Positions 50,775 to 60,107 of a stretch of DNA of 64,000 bases are shown here, piece after piece. Source of the stretch: Hymenobacter sp. DG01 (GTDB lineage Bacteria > Bacteroidota > Bacteroidia > Cytophagales > Hymenobacteraceae); the NCBI RefSeq assembly GCF_006352025.1, contig NZ_CP040936.1:744001-808000 (forward strand), read 5' to 3'. Under the pieces are notes generated by a model that saw nothing but the letters and a program-made list of their open reading frames with translations, was not told where the DNA came from and did not search any database. A program made the translations under genes and the position numbers. The stretch's first letter is position 1. Every line of letters starts with the position of its first letter.

Positions 50775-52949
50775 CTATAGCAAGCTCCGTAGCAGGTTGC
50801 GGACTTCCGTGGGAGACGCTACGTTGAAGCGAGCCAGGGACCGGACGCCGGAGCCCACCTTGATGGTGTAAGCCTCGTCGGGCAGGGCCCGGAAGGTGTC
50901 TTCGTCGGTGCGGTCGTCGCCGAGGGCTAGTACGAAGCCGGGGTTGTAGGCGGCCAGCCAGCGGGCGGCAGCCGTGCCTTTGTTGATGCCGGCCGTTTTC
51001 ACCTCAATCACCTTGTTGCCTTCCATCACTTGCAGCTCGGTGTTGGAGGTCATGAAGGTGAGATGGTTGAGCAGCTCCCGGGCGCGCACGTCGCCCAGTT
51101 CCACATCGGCGCGGCGGTAGTGCCACACCAGGGAGTAGTCTTTGTCCTCGATAAAGGAGCCGGCCGTACGCGCCACGTACATTTCCATAATCGGGCGGAT
51201 GTCGCGCTTCCAGTTGTTATTCAGGGGCTGAAAAAGCTGCCAGTCCTCGCTGACCGGGCGCAGCCACACCCCGTGCTCGGCAATAAAATCGAGGGGGAGG
51301 TGCCCAAGCCAGTTCTGCAGCGTAGCTCGGTCGCGGCCACTGATAATAACCACATGGTTCTGCGGATCAGCCGTCAGGGCCTGGAGCAGAAACAGCAGCT
51401 CCTGGTCGGGCTGGGCCCGCTGGGGCAGGTTATGGAACGGCATCAGGGTGCCGTCGTAGTCGAGTAGCAGCAGGCGCTGATCCGCGGCCCGGAAATCGGC
51501 CGTGAGCTGGGCCGTAACTTCCGGGCTCAGCTGCTCGGTAGCTAGGGTCAGCTGCTTGATCTTGCTGTAGGCCAGGCGGTCCATAAAAAGCTTGGTCCAG
51601 GCAAATACGTCGTATTGCTGCACCAGGGCACGCATGCTGGCCATGCGGTGCGCCTGCTCTTCCTCGGGCATCACCAGCGCGTCGTGCATGGCTTCGGCCA
51701 GCTGGGCCGTATCGGTAGGGTTGATGATCAGGGCATCGGACAGCTCGCGGGCAGCGCCAGCCCGCTCGCTCAGAATCAGTACGCCCCGGCTCTCGACCTT
51801 GCTGGCTACAAACTCTTTGGCCACCAGGTTCATCCCGTCGCGCATAGGCGTCACCAGCGCTACCTCGGCCAGGCGGTACAAGGCCGAAAGCTCTTCCAGC
51901 GGGAACGAGCGGTAGAAGTAATGAATGGGCGTCCAGGTGATGGTACGATACTGGGCGTTGATACGCCCCACCAGCTCGTCGATTTCCTCTTTCAGGGCGG
52001 CGTACTGCGCCACCTGGTCGCGGGAGGGTACCACCACCATAATCAGGCTGACTTGCTCGCGCCACTCGGGGTAGCGCTGCAGCAGCACCTCAAATGCCCG
52101 CAGGCGCTCGGCAATGCCCTTGGAGTAATCGAGCCGGTCGATGGAGAGAATAACGCGCGTATCGTGCAGGGCGGCGCGGTACTCGGCCTCGTGCTGGCGG
52201 GCTCGCTCGGAAACCGCTACCTCGGCGTAGCGTCCGTAGTCGATGCCCATCGGGAAGGCATCAATCAGCACGGTGCGGTTGGCGGTTTCAATCTGCCCGT
52301 TCTGGGAAGAGAGCCCCAGCACCTGCGACACGGCGCTCAGGAAGTGGCGCATGTAGCCGAACGTATGGAACCCGATCAGGTCGGCGCCCAGCATGCCGCG
52401 CAGCAGCTCTGAGCGCCAGGGCAGGGCCCGGACCAGCTCGTAGGAGGGAAACGGGATGTGCAGGAAAAAGCCAATGGTGCAATCGGGCCGGGCTTTGCGC
52501 AGCATTTCGGGCAGCAGCAGCAGCTGGTAGTCGTGCACCCAAATGGTGTCTTCGGGGCCGGCCAGCTCCAGCACGGCCCGGCAGAATTTCTCGTTCACGG
52601 CCACGTAGGCATCCCAGTGGGCCTGCTCGTAGGTGGCGTACTGCGGGAAATAGTGGAAGGTCGGCCAGAGGGTAGAGTTGCTGAAACCCTCATAGAAGTC
52701 GCGGATTTCCGCTTCGGTCAGGAACACCGGCGCCATGCTGTCGACGCTCAACTCCTTTTCTATGTGTTGTTCTTCGGCTTCCTCTTCTACAAAGAGTCCG
52801 GGCCAGCCTACCCACACGTTGCCCTCCTGCCGGTAAATAGAGCCCAGTCCCGTAGCCAGCCCGCCTTCGCTGGGCTGAAACGTGAGGCTATTTTCGGTGC
52901 GCTGAACTTTGGTAGGAAGCCGGTTGGAAACGATAATCGTGCGGGACAT
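50775..52949 (-). CDS. Bifunctional trehalose-6-phosphate synthase/phosphatase
   Basis: 724 residues. The first about 470 residues are a GT20 glycosyltransferase: VSNRLPTKV and the G-loop GGLATGL, WVHDYQLLLLPEML, RLDYSKGIAERLRAFE and LVTPMRDGMNLVAKEFVAS, the last typical of UDP-glucose:glucose-6-phosphate transfer. The last about 230 are a HAD phosphatase with LLLDYDGTLMPF near residue 495 and GDDRTDEDTFRAL. Together they make trehalose from UDP-glucose and glucose-6-phosphate. The fusion is common in Bacteroidota. The convergent GH15 hydrolase probably balances the pool, which serves as osmotic and desiccation protection. Start ATG 52949 is well placed. Confidence 0.93.
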   Translation of the reverse strand: MSRTIIVSNRLPTKVQRTENSLTFQPSEGGLATGLGSIYRQEGNVWVGWPGLFVEEEAEEQHIEKELSVDSMAPVFLTEAEIRDFYEGFSNSTLWPTFHYFPQYATYEQAHWDAYVAVNEKFCRAVLELAGPEDTIWVHDYQLLLLPEMLRKARPDCTIGFFLHIPFPSYELVRALPWRSELLRGMLGADLIGFHTFGYMRHFLSAVSQVLGLSSQNGQIETANRTVLIDAFPMGIDYGRYAEVAVSERARQHEAEYRAALHDTRVILSIDRLDYSKGIAERLRAFEVLLQRYPEWREQVSLIMVVVPSRDQVAQYAALKEEIDELVGRINAQYRTITWTPIHYFYRSFPLEELSALYRLAEVALVTPMRDGMNLVAKEFVASKVESRGVLILSERAGAARELSDALIINPTDTAQLAEAMHDALVMPEEEQAHRMASMRALVQQYDVFAWTKLFMDRLAYSKIKQLTLATEQLSPEVTAQLTADFRAADQRLLLLDYDGTLMPFHNLPQRAQPDQELLFLLQALTADPQNHVVIISGRDRATLQNWLGHLPLDFIAEHGVWLRPVSEDWQLFQPLNNNWKRDIRPIMEMYVARTAGSFIEDKDYSLVWHYRRADVELGDVRARELLNHLTFMTSNTELQVMEGNKVIEVKTAGINKGTAAARWLAAYNPGFVLALGDDRTDEDTFRALPDEAYTIKVGSGVRSLARFNVASPTEVRNLLRSLL

Positions 52950-53202
52950 GAGCCGTTGCAGAATGATGATTATCCCTCCTTACGGGAGAAAAGGGCCTTC
53001 AGTCGTTATTTTTTCGGGTTCGGTAGGCCGCACTTTCCGCAGTGTGGAGCTTGGCTGAACAATAGGGGATAGGGGGGCGCGGGCTTATCTGGTCCACAAT
53101 CAGAGCCCTACCCCCTGCGCGGCGCCCACTCCTTCCCAACGGGCGAGCGGGCCTTGCGTCAGCTCCCGCTGCAGGCCGGTTGGCGGCGGGGAGGAAAAAC
53201 AA

Positions 53203-53235
53203 AAAACCCGCTCACCGGGAAGATGAGCGGGTTTT
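53203..53235 (-). terminator. Terminator of the second tRNA-Glu
   Basis: 12-bp perfect stem (53203-53214 with 53224-53235), 9-base loop, and a long T-run on the minus strand. The stretch 52950-53202 has no gene that I can see. Confidence 0.88.
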
Positions 53236-53263
53236 GAGGAAGAGAGCCAAAACGGTAGGCGAG

Positions 53264-53335
53264 TAGTCCGTAGGGGAATCGAACCCCTGTTGGCAGAATG
53301 AAAATCTGCAGTCCTAACCCCTAGACGAACGGACC
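53264..53335 (-). tRNA. tRNA-Glu (anticodon TTC), copy 2
   Basis: Identical in all 72 positions to the gene at 47814..47885; same fold and TTC anticodon. It has its own promoter and terminator, so the two are separate transcription units. Confidence 0.97.
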
Positions 53336-53367
53336 AGATTACGCGGCCTTGTTCCGTTTTGGTGATG

Positions 53368-53397
53368 CAAAGATAGGAAGCCAAACATTCAGCGCAA
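53368..53397 (-). promoter_or_regulatory. Bacteroidota promoter of tRNA-Glu copy 2
   Basis: On the minus strand TTG (53397-53395), 19 bases, TATCTTTG (53375-53368). The following bases to the tRNA are partly shared with copy 1 (the CACCAAAACGGAA region). Confidence 0.8.
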
Positions 53398-53543
53398 TAC
53401 CCGGTTTAGAAAAAAATCTACCCTGCGGGGCAAATAGGCTGATTTTCAAGCCGAAATTTTTTGACGGACGAGGCTGGTAGCTGGCGGGCTGCTTATGCTT
53501 GCTAAGGTTCTCCCAAGGCCTTATTATAGGATATTGGGTTTGA

Positions 53544-54641
<1,098 letters not shown>

Positions 54642-54663
54642 GCTTTCGGGCTTCCTGCTGATT

Positions 54664-54699
54664 AAAACCGCCTGTTCGGGAAACCGAGCAGGCGGTTTT
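54664..54699 (+). terminator. Terminator of the GAPDH gene
   Basis: 16-bp stem with one wobble pair (54664-54679 with 54684-54699), GAAA loop, T-run on the plus strand. Confidence 0.9.
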
Positions 54700-54900
54700 G
54701 TTTGCGTTCTTAGGGTAGGTAGCGTGTGGTGAGTGCATAAGGCACAACTGGAAGCGAAGCACCCTGCGGAAATCGTTGGCCTCCTACCCCCTCAACAGCC
54801 TGCAAGCTGCTTCTCTGTTGCGGCCGCTTGCATTGATGCCGCTCCGCTAGCTGGCTCTATCTTTAACTCGCCATTTCACTACTTCACCATCTCACCGCTC

Positions 54901-55767
54901 GTGCGCATCTGCTTTATTCTGAACCCGACTTCCGGCACCAACCGCACCCAGGACGTGCCCGCGCTGCTCAGGCGCTACGCCAACGCCGCCGGCGCCGACT
55001 TCGAAATCAGGGCCACGCAATACGCCGGGCACGGGGAGGAATTGGCCCGCCAGGCTGCCGCTGAGGGCTGCCGGATAGTGGTAGCGGTGGGCGGCGACGG
55101 GACGGTGAACGAGGTAGCGCGCGGGTTGCTGGGTAGCACGGCAGCTCTGGGCATCGTTCCCCGCGGCTCGGGCAACGGCCTGGCTCGCCACCTGCGCCTA
55201 CCCCTCGATTTGCCGGGAGCCGTGCGCCGGGCCTGCCAGCCCACGTTTCAGCGCATAGACGCGGGCCGCATCAACGGACGCTGGTTTTTCTGCACGGCCG
55301 GGCTGGGGTTTGATGCCCACGTCAGCAAGATGTTCGCCCAGGCTGGCACCCGGGGGCTGAGTACCTACGTGAAGGTGGCCCTGCGCGAATACCGCTCCTA
55401 CCGGCCCGTACCGGTGCAGGTGGAGCTGAACGAGCAGATAGTGGAAACCAGCTGCTACGTGCTGGCCTTCGCCAACGCCGCCCAGTACGGCAACAACGCC
55501 TACATTGCGCCGCGTGCCAATATTCAGGATGGGTTGCTGGATGTATGCCTGATTGATGCGCTGCCCCTGCTGCGGGCGGTGCGGGTGGGGGTAGGGCTGG
55601 CGCTGGGAACCCTGCCTACCTCCGGCGGGGCCGTGTACCACACCAGTCACCACATCCGCGTCCGGACCCAGCACCCACTGGGCTTCCACGTAGATGGGGA
55701 CTATGCCGGCGACGCCGCCGAATTTGAGGTGCAGCTAACGCCCCTGGCCCTGGAGGTAGCGGTGTAG
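54901..55767 (+). CDS. Diacylglycerol/lipid kinase family protein (DagK/YegS-like)
   Basis: 288 residues from GTG 54901 (V-RICFILNPTSGT). The reading upstream to 54733 is rejected because FILNPTSG is the normal N-terminus and the preceding bases form a TCAC-type junction arm. The ATP-binding motif is VVAVGGDGTVNEVARGL (GGDGTxNE) and the second block is GIVPRGSGNGLARHL. The C-terminal part has the beta-sandwich GFDAHVSKMF and ends with FHVDGDYAG. It phosphorylates diacylglycerol or a similar membrane lipid at the inner face. The junction to the eIF1-like gene 95 bases downstream is a GTGA/TCAC hairpin, so co-transcription is likely. Confidence 0.88.
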   Translation: MRICFILNPTSGTNRTQDVPALLRRYANAAGADFEIRATQYAGHGEELARQAAAEGCRIVVAVGGDGTVNEVARGLLGSTAALGIVPRGSGNGLARHLRLPLDLPGAVRRACQPTFQRIDAGRINGRWFFCTAGLGFDAHVSKMFAQAGTRGLSTYVKVALREYRSYRPVPVQVELNEQIVETSCYVLAFANAAQYGNNAYIAPRANIQDGLLDVCLIDALPLLRAVRVGVGLALGTLPTSGGAVYHTSHHIRVRTQHPLGFHVDGDYAGDAAEFEVQLTPLALEVAV

Positions 55768-55769
55768 CC

Positions 55770-55859
55770 GTGAGATAGTGAACTTGTGAAATGGTGAGTT
55801 TGCTATTCTCTTTGCACGCTGGTGCATCAACTCACCATTTCACAAGTTCATCATCTCAC
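55770..55859 (+). repeat. GTGA/TCAC junction hairpin
   Basis: Arms 55770-55800 and 55829-55859 pair at 29 of 31 bases. The 28-base loop has its own 5-bp hairpin. The GTGA arm begins two bases after the stop codon of the lipid kinase; the TCAC arm ends three bases before ATG 55863. Confidence 0.85.
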
Positions 55860-55862
55860 CAT

Positions 55863-56207
55863 ATGAAAGCCAATAAAAACCGCCGCGAAGGGGTGGTGTA
55901 TTCCACTAACCCCGATTTTGAATACCAGGAAACCGGCGACGAAACCGTTGCAACTCTACCGCCCCAGCAGCAAAACCTGCGCGTGCAGCTCGATAAAAAA
56001 TCTCGCGGGGGCAAGCAGGTTACGCTCATCACGGGCTTTGTAGGTCAGGAAGCCGATTTGCAGGAGCTGGGCAAACTGCTCAAGACAAAATGCGCGGTAG
56101 GCGGCAACGTGAAGGATGGCGAAATCCTCATCCAGGGCGACTTCCGCGACAAAGTAATGGCCGTGCTGCTGGAGAAAGGCTATAAAGCCAAGAAAGCCGG
56201 CGGCTAA
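55863..56207 (+). CDS. eIF1/SUI1-like translation factor (YciH family)
   Basis: 114 residues from ATG 55863. The C-terminal about 80 residues form the SUI1 fold: LRVQLDKKSRGGKQVTLITGFVGQEADLQELGKLLKTKCAVGGNVKDGEILIQGDFRDKV. This contains the KxRxGKxVTxIxG block and the GCGG-like CAVGGNVKDG. The N-terminal tail is polar. YciH proteins bind the small ribosomal subunit and may affect initiation fidelity. The ATG follows directly after the TCAC arm of the junction hairpin, so this translation factor is itself preceded by a leader lacking a Shine-Dalgarno site. Confidence 0.9.
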   Translation: MKANKNRREGVVYSTNPDFEYQETGDETVATLPPQQQNLRVQLDKKSRGGKQVTLITGFVGQEADLQELGKLLKTKCAVGGNVKDGEILIQGDFRDKVMAVLLEKGYKAKKAGG

Positions 56208-56417
56208 CCGGCACCCCGAGCCCGGCCGCTCCCGTAATAGCCTCCGGTGCCTGTACTGTTGGCCTCCTGGCGTGCTACTGCGGTGAGCCGGGAACTGTGA
56301 CTAGGCAGGCAACGGCGGGCGGCTTCGTGCTGACTGCATACACTCGGGCGCCGCCTGCTTTTCTCCAGGCCCGCTAAGCACAAACTACCGTGGGTTTACC
56401 TCTCCTTGCTGCCTGAT

Positions 56418-56849
56418 ATGCCTGCTACCCCCGAAACCCTGACTGTGTACGCCCAGACCGAAGAAGGAGTAATTGGGGCCGTGCAGTGGCTTAAGCTGGG
56501 GGTTGAAACCGTAGGCGCCCTGACCATTGCGCTGGGCATTGGGGTAGCGGCCCGCTTGTTTCTACAAGCCCTGCTGGCCCGGCGCACCGCCGATTTTACC
56601 GCCATCCGCCTGACGCTGGCCTGCTACCTGGCGTTGGCCTTGGAGTTTCAGCTGGGCGCCGATATCCTTTCCACGGCTATTGCCCCGAGCTGGGAGCAGA
56701 TTGGCAAGCTCGGAGCCATTGCCGTCATCCGGACGGCGCTCAACTTCTTCCTCTCCAAGGAAATGAGCGAGGAGCGCCAAAGCAGCGCCGAGCAACACGT
56801 AACGAGCCGGGCCGCCGGCGAAACCCCCACGGCCCCCACTGTCCCGTAA
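56418..56849 (+). CDS. DUF1622 family membrane protein
   Basis: 143 residues from ATG 56418. Two to three membrane helices: VETVGALTIALGIGVAARLFL (about 31-52), LACYLALALEFQLGADILSTA (about 70-90) and a third near 100-113, then a polar tail. This matches DUF1622, small inner-membrane proteins of unknown function that appear beside diverse stress genes. The 210-base gap before it (56208-56417) shows no gene. A TTG at 56406 is a less likely start. The gene ends five bases before the convergent kdsB. Confidence 0.82.
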   Translation: MPATPETLTVYAQTEEGVIGAVQWLKLGVETVGALTIALGIGVAARLFLQALLARRTADFTAIRLTLACYLALALEFQLGADILSTAIAPSWEQIGKLGAIAVIRTALNFFLSKEMSEERQSSAEQHVTSRAAGETPTAPTVP

Positions 56850-56854
56850 GCCTG

Positions 56855-57607
56855 CTACTGCTTGCCGCGCTCCAGGTACTGCAGGGCCCGCTCCACATCC
56901 TCGGGCGTGTCAATACCGATGGTTTCCAGCTCGGTTTCAGCCGTCAGGATGCGGTAGCCGTGTTCCAGCCAGCGCAGTTGCTCCAGGCTTTCGGCCAGCT
57001 CCAGCGCGGAGGGCGGGAGCTGGGTTATTTCGGCCAGCACATCGGGGCGGTAGGCGTAGAGGCCAATGTGGCGGAGGTAGCGGTGGTGCTGCAGCCAGCT
57101 GTCCGGGGTTTGCTGGCGCTGATAGGGCAGGGGGTGACGGCTGAAGTATAGGGCATAACCGTCTGCGTCGCGCACTACTTTAGGCAGATGAGGGCTAAAC
57201 AGCTCTTCTTCACTGATAACGGGTTTGACCAGGGTTGCCAGCTGGGGCGGCGCGGGGCGAGCGAAAAGCTGCACCAGCGCGTCAATCTGGGCCGGGTGAA
57301 TAAAGGGTTCATCGCCCTGAATATTGATGATGCAGTCGACGGAAGTCTGCAGCTGCTGGTAGGCATCCCACACCCGGTCGGTGCCGCTGGGGTGGTCGGC
57401 AGAAGTCAGCACGGCCTCGCCACCAAAGCCGCGCACATGCGCCAGAATCCGTTCGTCGTCGGTGGCTACCACCACCCGGCTCAGGCTGGACTGCCGGGCC
57501 TGGGCTACTACCCGCTGAATCATGGATTGACCCGCCAACTCAACCAGGGGCTTGCCGGGCAGGCGGGTGGAAGCGTAGCGGGCAGGAATTATACCAATGG
57601 CTTGCAT
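56855..57607 (-). CDS. kdsB: 3-deoxy-manno-octulosonate cytidylyltransferase
   Basis: 250 residues from ATG 57607 (MQAIGIIPARYASTRLPGKPL), the exact N-terminus of KdsB, with the nucleotide-binding IPARYxSxRLPGKPL signature. Further family blocks are VVVATDDERI, SGTDRVWDAY, INIQGDEPFI and YFSRHPLPY. The enzyme activates Kdo with CTP for lipopolysaccharide core synthesis, so the organism makes a Kdo-containing outer membrane. In-frame sequence upstream to 57736 is not family sequence. Other Kdo genes are not adjacent. It runs back to back with the LysM protein gene. Confidence 0.95.
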   Translation of the reverse strand: MQAIGIIPARYASTRLPGKPLVELAGQSMIQRVVAQARQSSLSRVVVATDDERILAHVRGFGGEAVLTSADHPSGTDRVWDAYQQLQTSVDCIINIQGDEPFIHPAQIDALVQLFARPAPPQLATLVKPVISEEELFSPHLPKVVRDADGYALYFSRHPLPYQRQQTPDSWLQHHRYLRHIGLYAYRPDVLAEITQLPPSALELAESLEQLRWLEHGYRILTAETELETIGIDTPEDVERALQYLERGKQ

Positions 57608-57868
57608 GCGCGGAAGAGGGTAGGGTGAAGGCCGCAAAAAACGGGAAATTTCTGCTTCTGAAGCCAAGTCGCCTGCTTCTAGCCCGTATCCTGCAGGCAA
57701 GGCAATGGGCCAGCGCTGAAAATGTCCCTGAATCAATCAATAAAAACGCCTTGGCGTCATATAGTAGCGCGGGCTTTCGGCCGATTCCGTAACTTTCGGC
57801 AAACTTTATGTAAGCCGGTAGCTCCGTTGTCCCACTGGCCTGCTCCTTGCCTCTCTGCCTCCCCTAGT

Positions 57869-58897
57869 ATGTTCCGATTTTCGTTGCTGACTACCGCGCT
57901 TGCCCTCACTGGTTTCACGGCTGCGGCCGGGCCCCGGCCAGTAGCACCGCCTGATTCCATTGGGGTAGAGTACCGCAACAACCTCATGCTCATTAAGCAC
58001 CGCGTGGGGCCCGGCGAAACCCTGTACGGGCTGGCCCGCCGCTACAAGGTGCCCGTAGAGCAGATCGTGGAAGCTAACTCGGGGCAGAAGGGGGCGTTGG
58101 TAACCGGGCAGGTGGTGCTGGTGCCGCGCAGCCGCGTCGTGCTCAGTCAGCCGGCGGCACCGCGGCCGGCTGCTCCTGCCGCTTCTGCCGCTACTCGCGC
58201 CCTACCCACTGATGCACACGGCAACCGCGTGTACAAAGTTGAGCCCGGCGTGACGCTGTTTGCCATTGCACGCCGCTTCCAGACTACGCCTGCTGAGCTG
58301 TACCGTCTCAATAATTTTCCGGCCAACTACAACGTGCGTGTTGGCCAGATGGTGATTGTGGCCGCTGGGTCAGGCAGCACCCCGGCCCGCACAACCGCCC
58401 CGGCTCCCGCCGCCGCCGCGCCGGCCCGTCCGGCCCCGGCTTTCCGCCCCGAGCGCGACGATGAGGCCGAACGCGACGCCCGCGAAACCCGGGAACGGGA
58501 GGCGCGGGAGCGGGCCGCCCGCGAACGGGCCCGGGATTCAGCTGCCTCAGCGGCCGCGGCAGCGCCCACCAGCCCCGCCCCCGAAGTTGCCGACAAGGAC
58601 CGGGGCCCCTCCCGAGCCAGTGAAATCGTGCGCCGGGTGTCGGAGAGCGGCCTGGCCACGGCCATTCAGACGGACGCCTCTGATAAGTACCTGGCCCTGC
58701 ACAAAACGGCTCCGGTGGGCACCATTATGCAGGTGCGCAACATCATGAACGGTCAATCAGTGTACGTGCGCGTCATCGGCCCCCTGCCCGATACGGGCGA
58801 AAACACCAACATTCTGGTGCGCCTCTCTAAGAAGGCCGTGCAGCGCCTGGCCACGCCCGACCAGCGCTTCCGCGTAGAAACCAGCTACGTGCCGTAG
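57869..58897 (+). CDS. LysM protein with RlpA-like DPBB C-terminus
   Basis: 342 residues from ATG 57869. The signal peptide ends in GFTAAAG (about residue 20). Two LysM modules follow: HRVGPGETLYGLARRYKVPVEQIVEAN (about 47-90) and YKVEPGVTLFAIARRFQTTPAELYRLN (about 122-165). A charged, Ala/Pro- and Arg/Glu-rich linker (about 180-250) leads to a C-terminal domain, ALHKTAPVGTIMQVRNIMNGQSVYVRVIGPLPDTGENTNILVRLSKKA. This is the double-psi beta-barrel layout of RlpA-type proteins. It is thus a periplasmic peptidoglycan-binding protein, possibly a lytic enzyme, although an RlpA-style catalytic Asp is not obvious. Followed by a junction hairpin. Confidence 0.85.
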   Translation: MFRFSLLTTALALTGFTAAAGPRPVAPPDSIGVEYRNNLMLIKHRVGPGETLYGLARRYKVPVEQIVEANSGQKGALVTGQVVLVPRSRVVLSQPAAPRPAAPAASAATRALPTDAHGNRVYKVEPGVTLFAIARRFQTTPAELYRLNNFPANYNVRVGQMVIVAAGSGSTPARTTAPAPAAAAPARPAPAFRPERDDEAERDARETREREARERAARERARDSAASAAAAAPTSPAPEVADKDRGPSRASEIVRRVSESGLATAIQTDASDKYLALHKTAPVGTIMQVRNIMNGQSVYVRVIGPLPDTGENTNILVRLSKKAVQRLATPDQRFRVETSYVP

Positions 58898-58899
58898 CC

Positions 58900-58986
58900 G
58901 TGAGATGGTGAAATAGTGAAAGGGTGAGTTTGCTGTTTTATCGGCGCTAGTGGCGCAAGCAGAACGGCAAACTCACCCTTTCACTA
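58900..58986 (+). repeat. GTGA/TCAC junction hairpin
   Basis: The perfect 20-bp core pairs 58914-58933 with 58967-58986; the flanks continue imperfectly. The GTGA arm starts two bases after the LysM-gene stop, and the TCAC arm ends 19 bases before ATG 59006. The loop carries a GCGC-TAGTG-GCGC hairpin. Confidence 0.82.
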
Positions 58987-59005
58987 CCCCACTAGTTCTC
59001 TCCCT

Positions 59006-59764
59006 ATGAATCACGCTCAGGTTCGGGCCCTGCTCGATGAAAAATACCTGCATTACGATCAGCCCGGCTTCATTTTGGCTGATCCGGTCAGCATTCCGCA
59101 CCGCTTTACCCAGCGGCAGGATGTAGAAATCAGCGGTTTATTTGCGGCTCTGTTGGCCTGGGGGCGCCGCCCTACCATCATCAGTAAGTGCACTGAGCTG
59201 CTGCGCCGCATGGACGATGCGCCCTACCAGTTCATTACCCAACACCACGACGAGGACCTGAAAAAGCTGCTGGGCTTCTGCCACCGCACGTTCTGTGATA
59301 CGGACCTTTTGTATTTCGTGCACTGGCTGCGCTGGTTTTACGGACGCCACGACACGCTGGAAGATGCTTTCCTGACGGGCAGCACCCAAAAGGAGCGTCT
59401 GGAAAACTTCCATACCCTGTTTTTCAGCCTCGACGACGCGCCCCAGCGCACCCGTAAGCACGTGGCTACTCCCGCCCGCGGCTCGGCCTGCAAGCGCGTG
59501 AACATGTATCTGCGCTGGATGGTACGCCCCGACCCGCGCGGCGTTGATTTCGGCCTCTGGACCCACCTTTCCCCCGCCGACCTCATCTGCCCCTGCGATG
59601 TGCACGTAGAGCGCGTTGCGCGCCGCCTGGGCCTGCTGGAGCGCAAGCAGGTTGATTGGCTGGCCGCCGAAGAACTTACTACCCACCTGCGCACCTTCGA
59701 CCCTCTAGACCCCGTGAAGTATGATTTCGCCTTGTTCGGGCTGGGCGTGGAAGGGGAGATGTGA
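59006..59764 (+). CDS. TIGR02757 family protein
   Basis: 252 residues. The blocks FTQRQDVEISGLFAALLAWGRRPTIISKCTELL, LYFVHWLRWFYGRH, RKHVATPARGSACKRVNMYLRWMVRPDPRGVDFGLW and PCDVHVERVARRLGLLERKQ identify the TIGR02757 family, which is widespread in Bacteroidota. The second part resembles helix-hairpin-helix DNA glycosylases (AlkD/OGG-like), so DNA repair has been suggested, but no activity is established. Junction hairpins lie on both sides, linking it with the LysM gene before it and mutS2 after it. Confidence 0.88.
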   Translation: MNHAQVRALLDEKYLHYDQPGFILADPVSIPHRFTQRQDVEISGLFAALLAWGRRPTIISKCTELLRRMDDAPYQFITQHHDEDLKKLLGFCHRTFCDTDLLYFVHWLRWFYGRHDTLEDAFLTGSTQKERLENFHTLFFSLDDAPQRTRKHVATPARGSACKRVNMYLRWMVRPDPRGVDFGLWTHLSPADLICPCDVHVERVARRLGLLERKQVDWLAAEELTTHLRTFDPLDPVKYDFALFGLGVEGEM

Positions 59765-60018
59765 TGAGGTGAGGAGGTGAGGAGGTAAATGGTGACAGGT
59801 GAGGAAGTGAACGGGGAAAGGGCGATTGAAGATTGAGGCAGCCCTCTGGGGGTAGCATGTCGGTAGCAAATCCTACCCCCCTGGCACGCCCAAAACCTCA
59901 GCGGGGGCCGCAGTTCGTTGAACGACAGGTATTGTTCCGCCGGGGTTATCAAAAACGCTTTCACCTCATCCATTCTTTCTCACCTGTCACTATTTACCTC
60001 CTTACCTCCTCACCTCAT
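59764..60018 (+). repeat. GTGA/TCAC junction element with 40-base arms
   Basis: Arms 59764-59803 and 59979-60018 pair at 38 of 40 positions around a 175-base loop that has a smaller GGGGGTAG/CTACCCCC hairpin. The left arm begins at the last base of the TIGR02757 stop codon. The left arm contains GGAGGTGA twice; the right contains its complement. The gap to mutS2 (59765-60107) holds nothing else but a promoter-like octamer. Confidence 0.85.
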
Positions 60019-60056
60019 ATTCCAATTATTGAATCTTTCCCGCCCCCGCGAGTGTT

Positions 60057-60064
60057 TATCTTCG
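60057..60064 (+). promoter_or_regulatory. Candidate -7 element of mutS2
   Basis: TATCTTCG, the TAnCTTYG form, 43 bases before TTG 60108. No TTG at the correct -33 distance; candidate only. Confidence 0.35.
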
Positions 60065-60107
60065 CATTCCCATTCTATTCCCAAGTACCCACTACCACCT
60101 ACTTCGT

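Noticed and set aside
54733..54900. N-terminal extension of the lipid kinase to 54733
   Set aside because: FILNPTSG at GTG 54901 is the normal family start, and the upstream 160 bases include a TCAC-type junction arm and no conserved protein.
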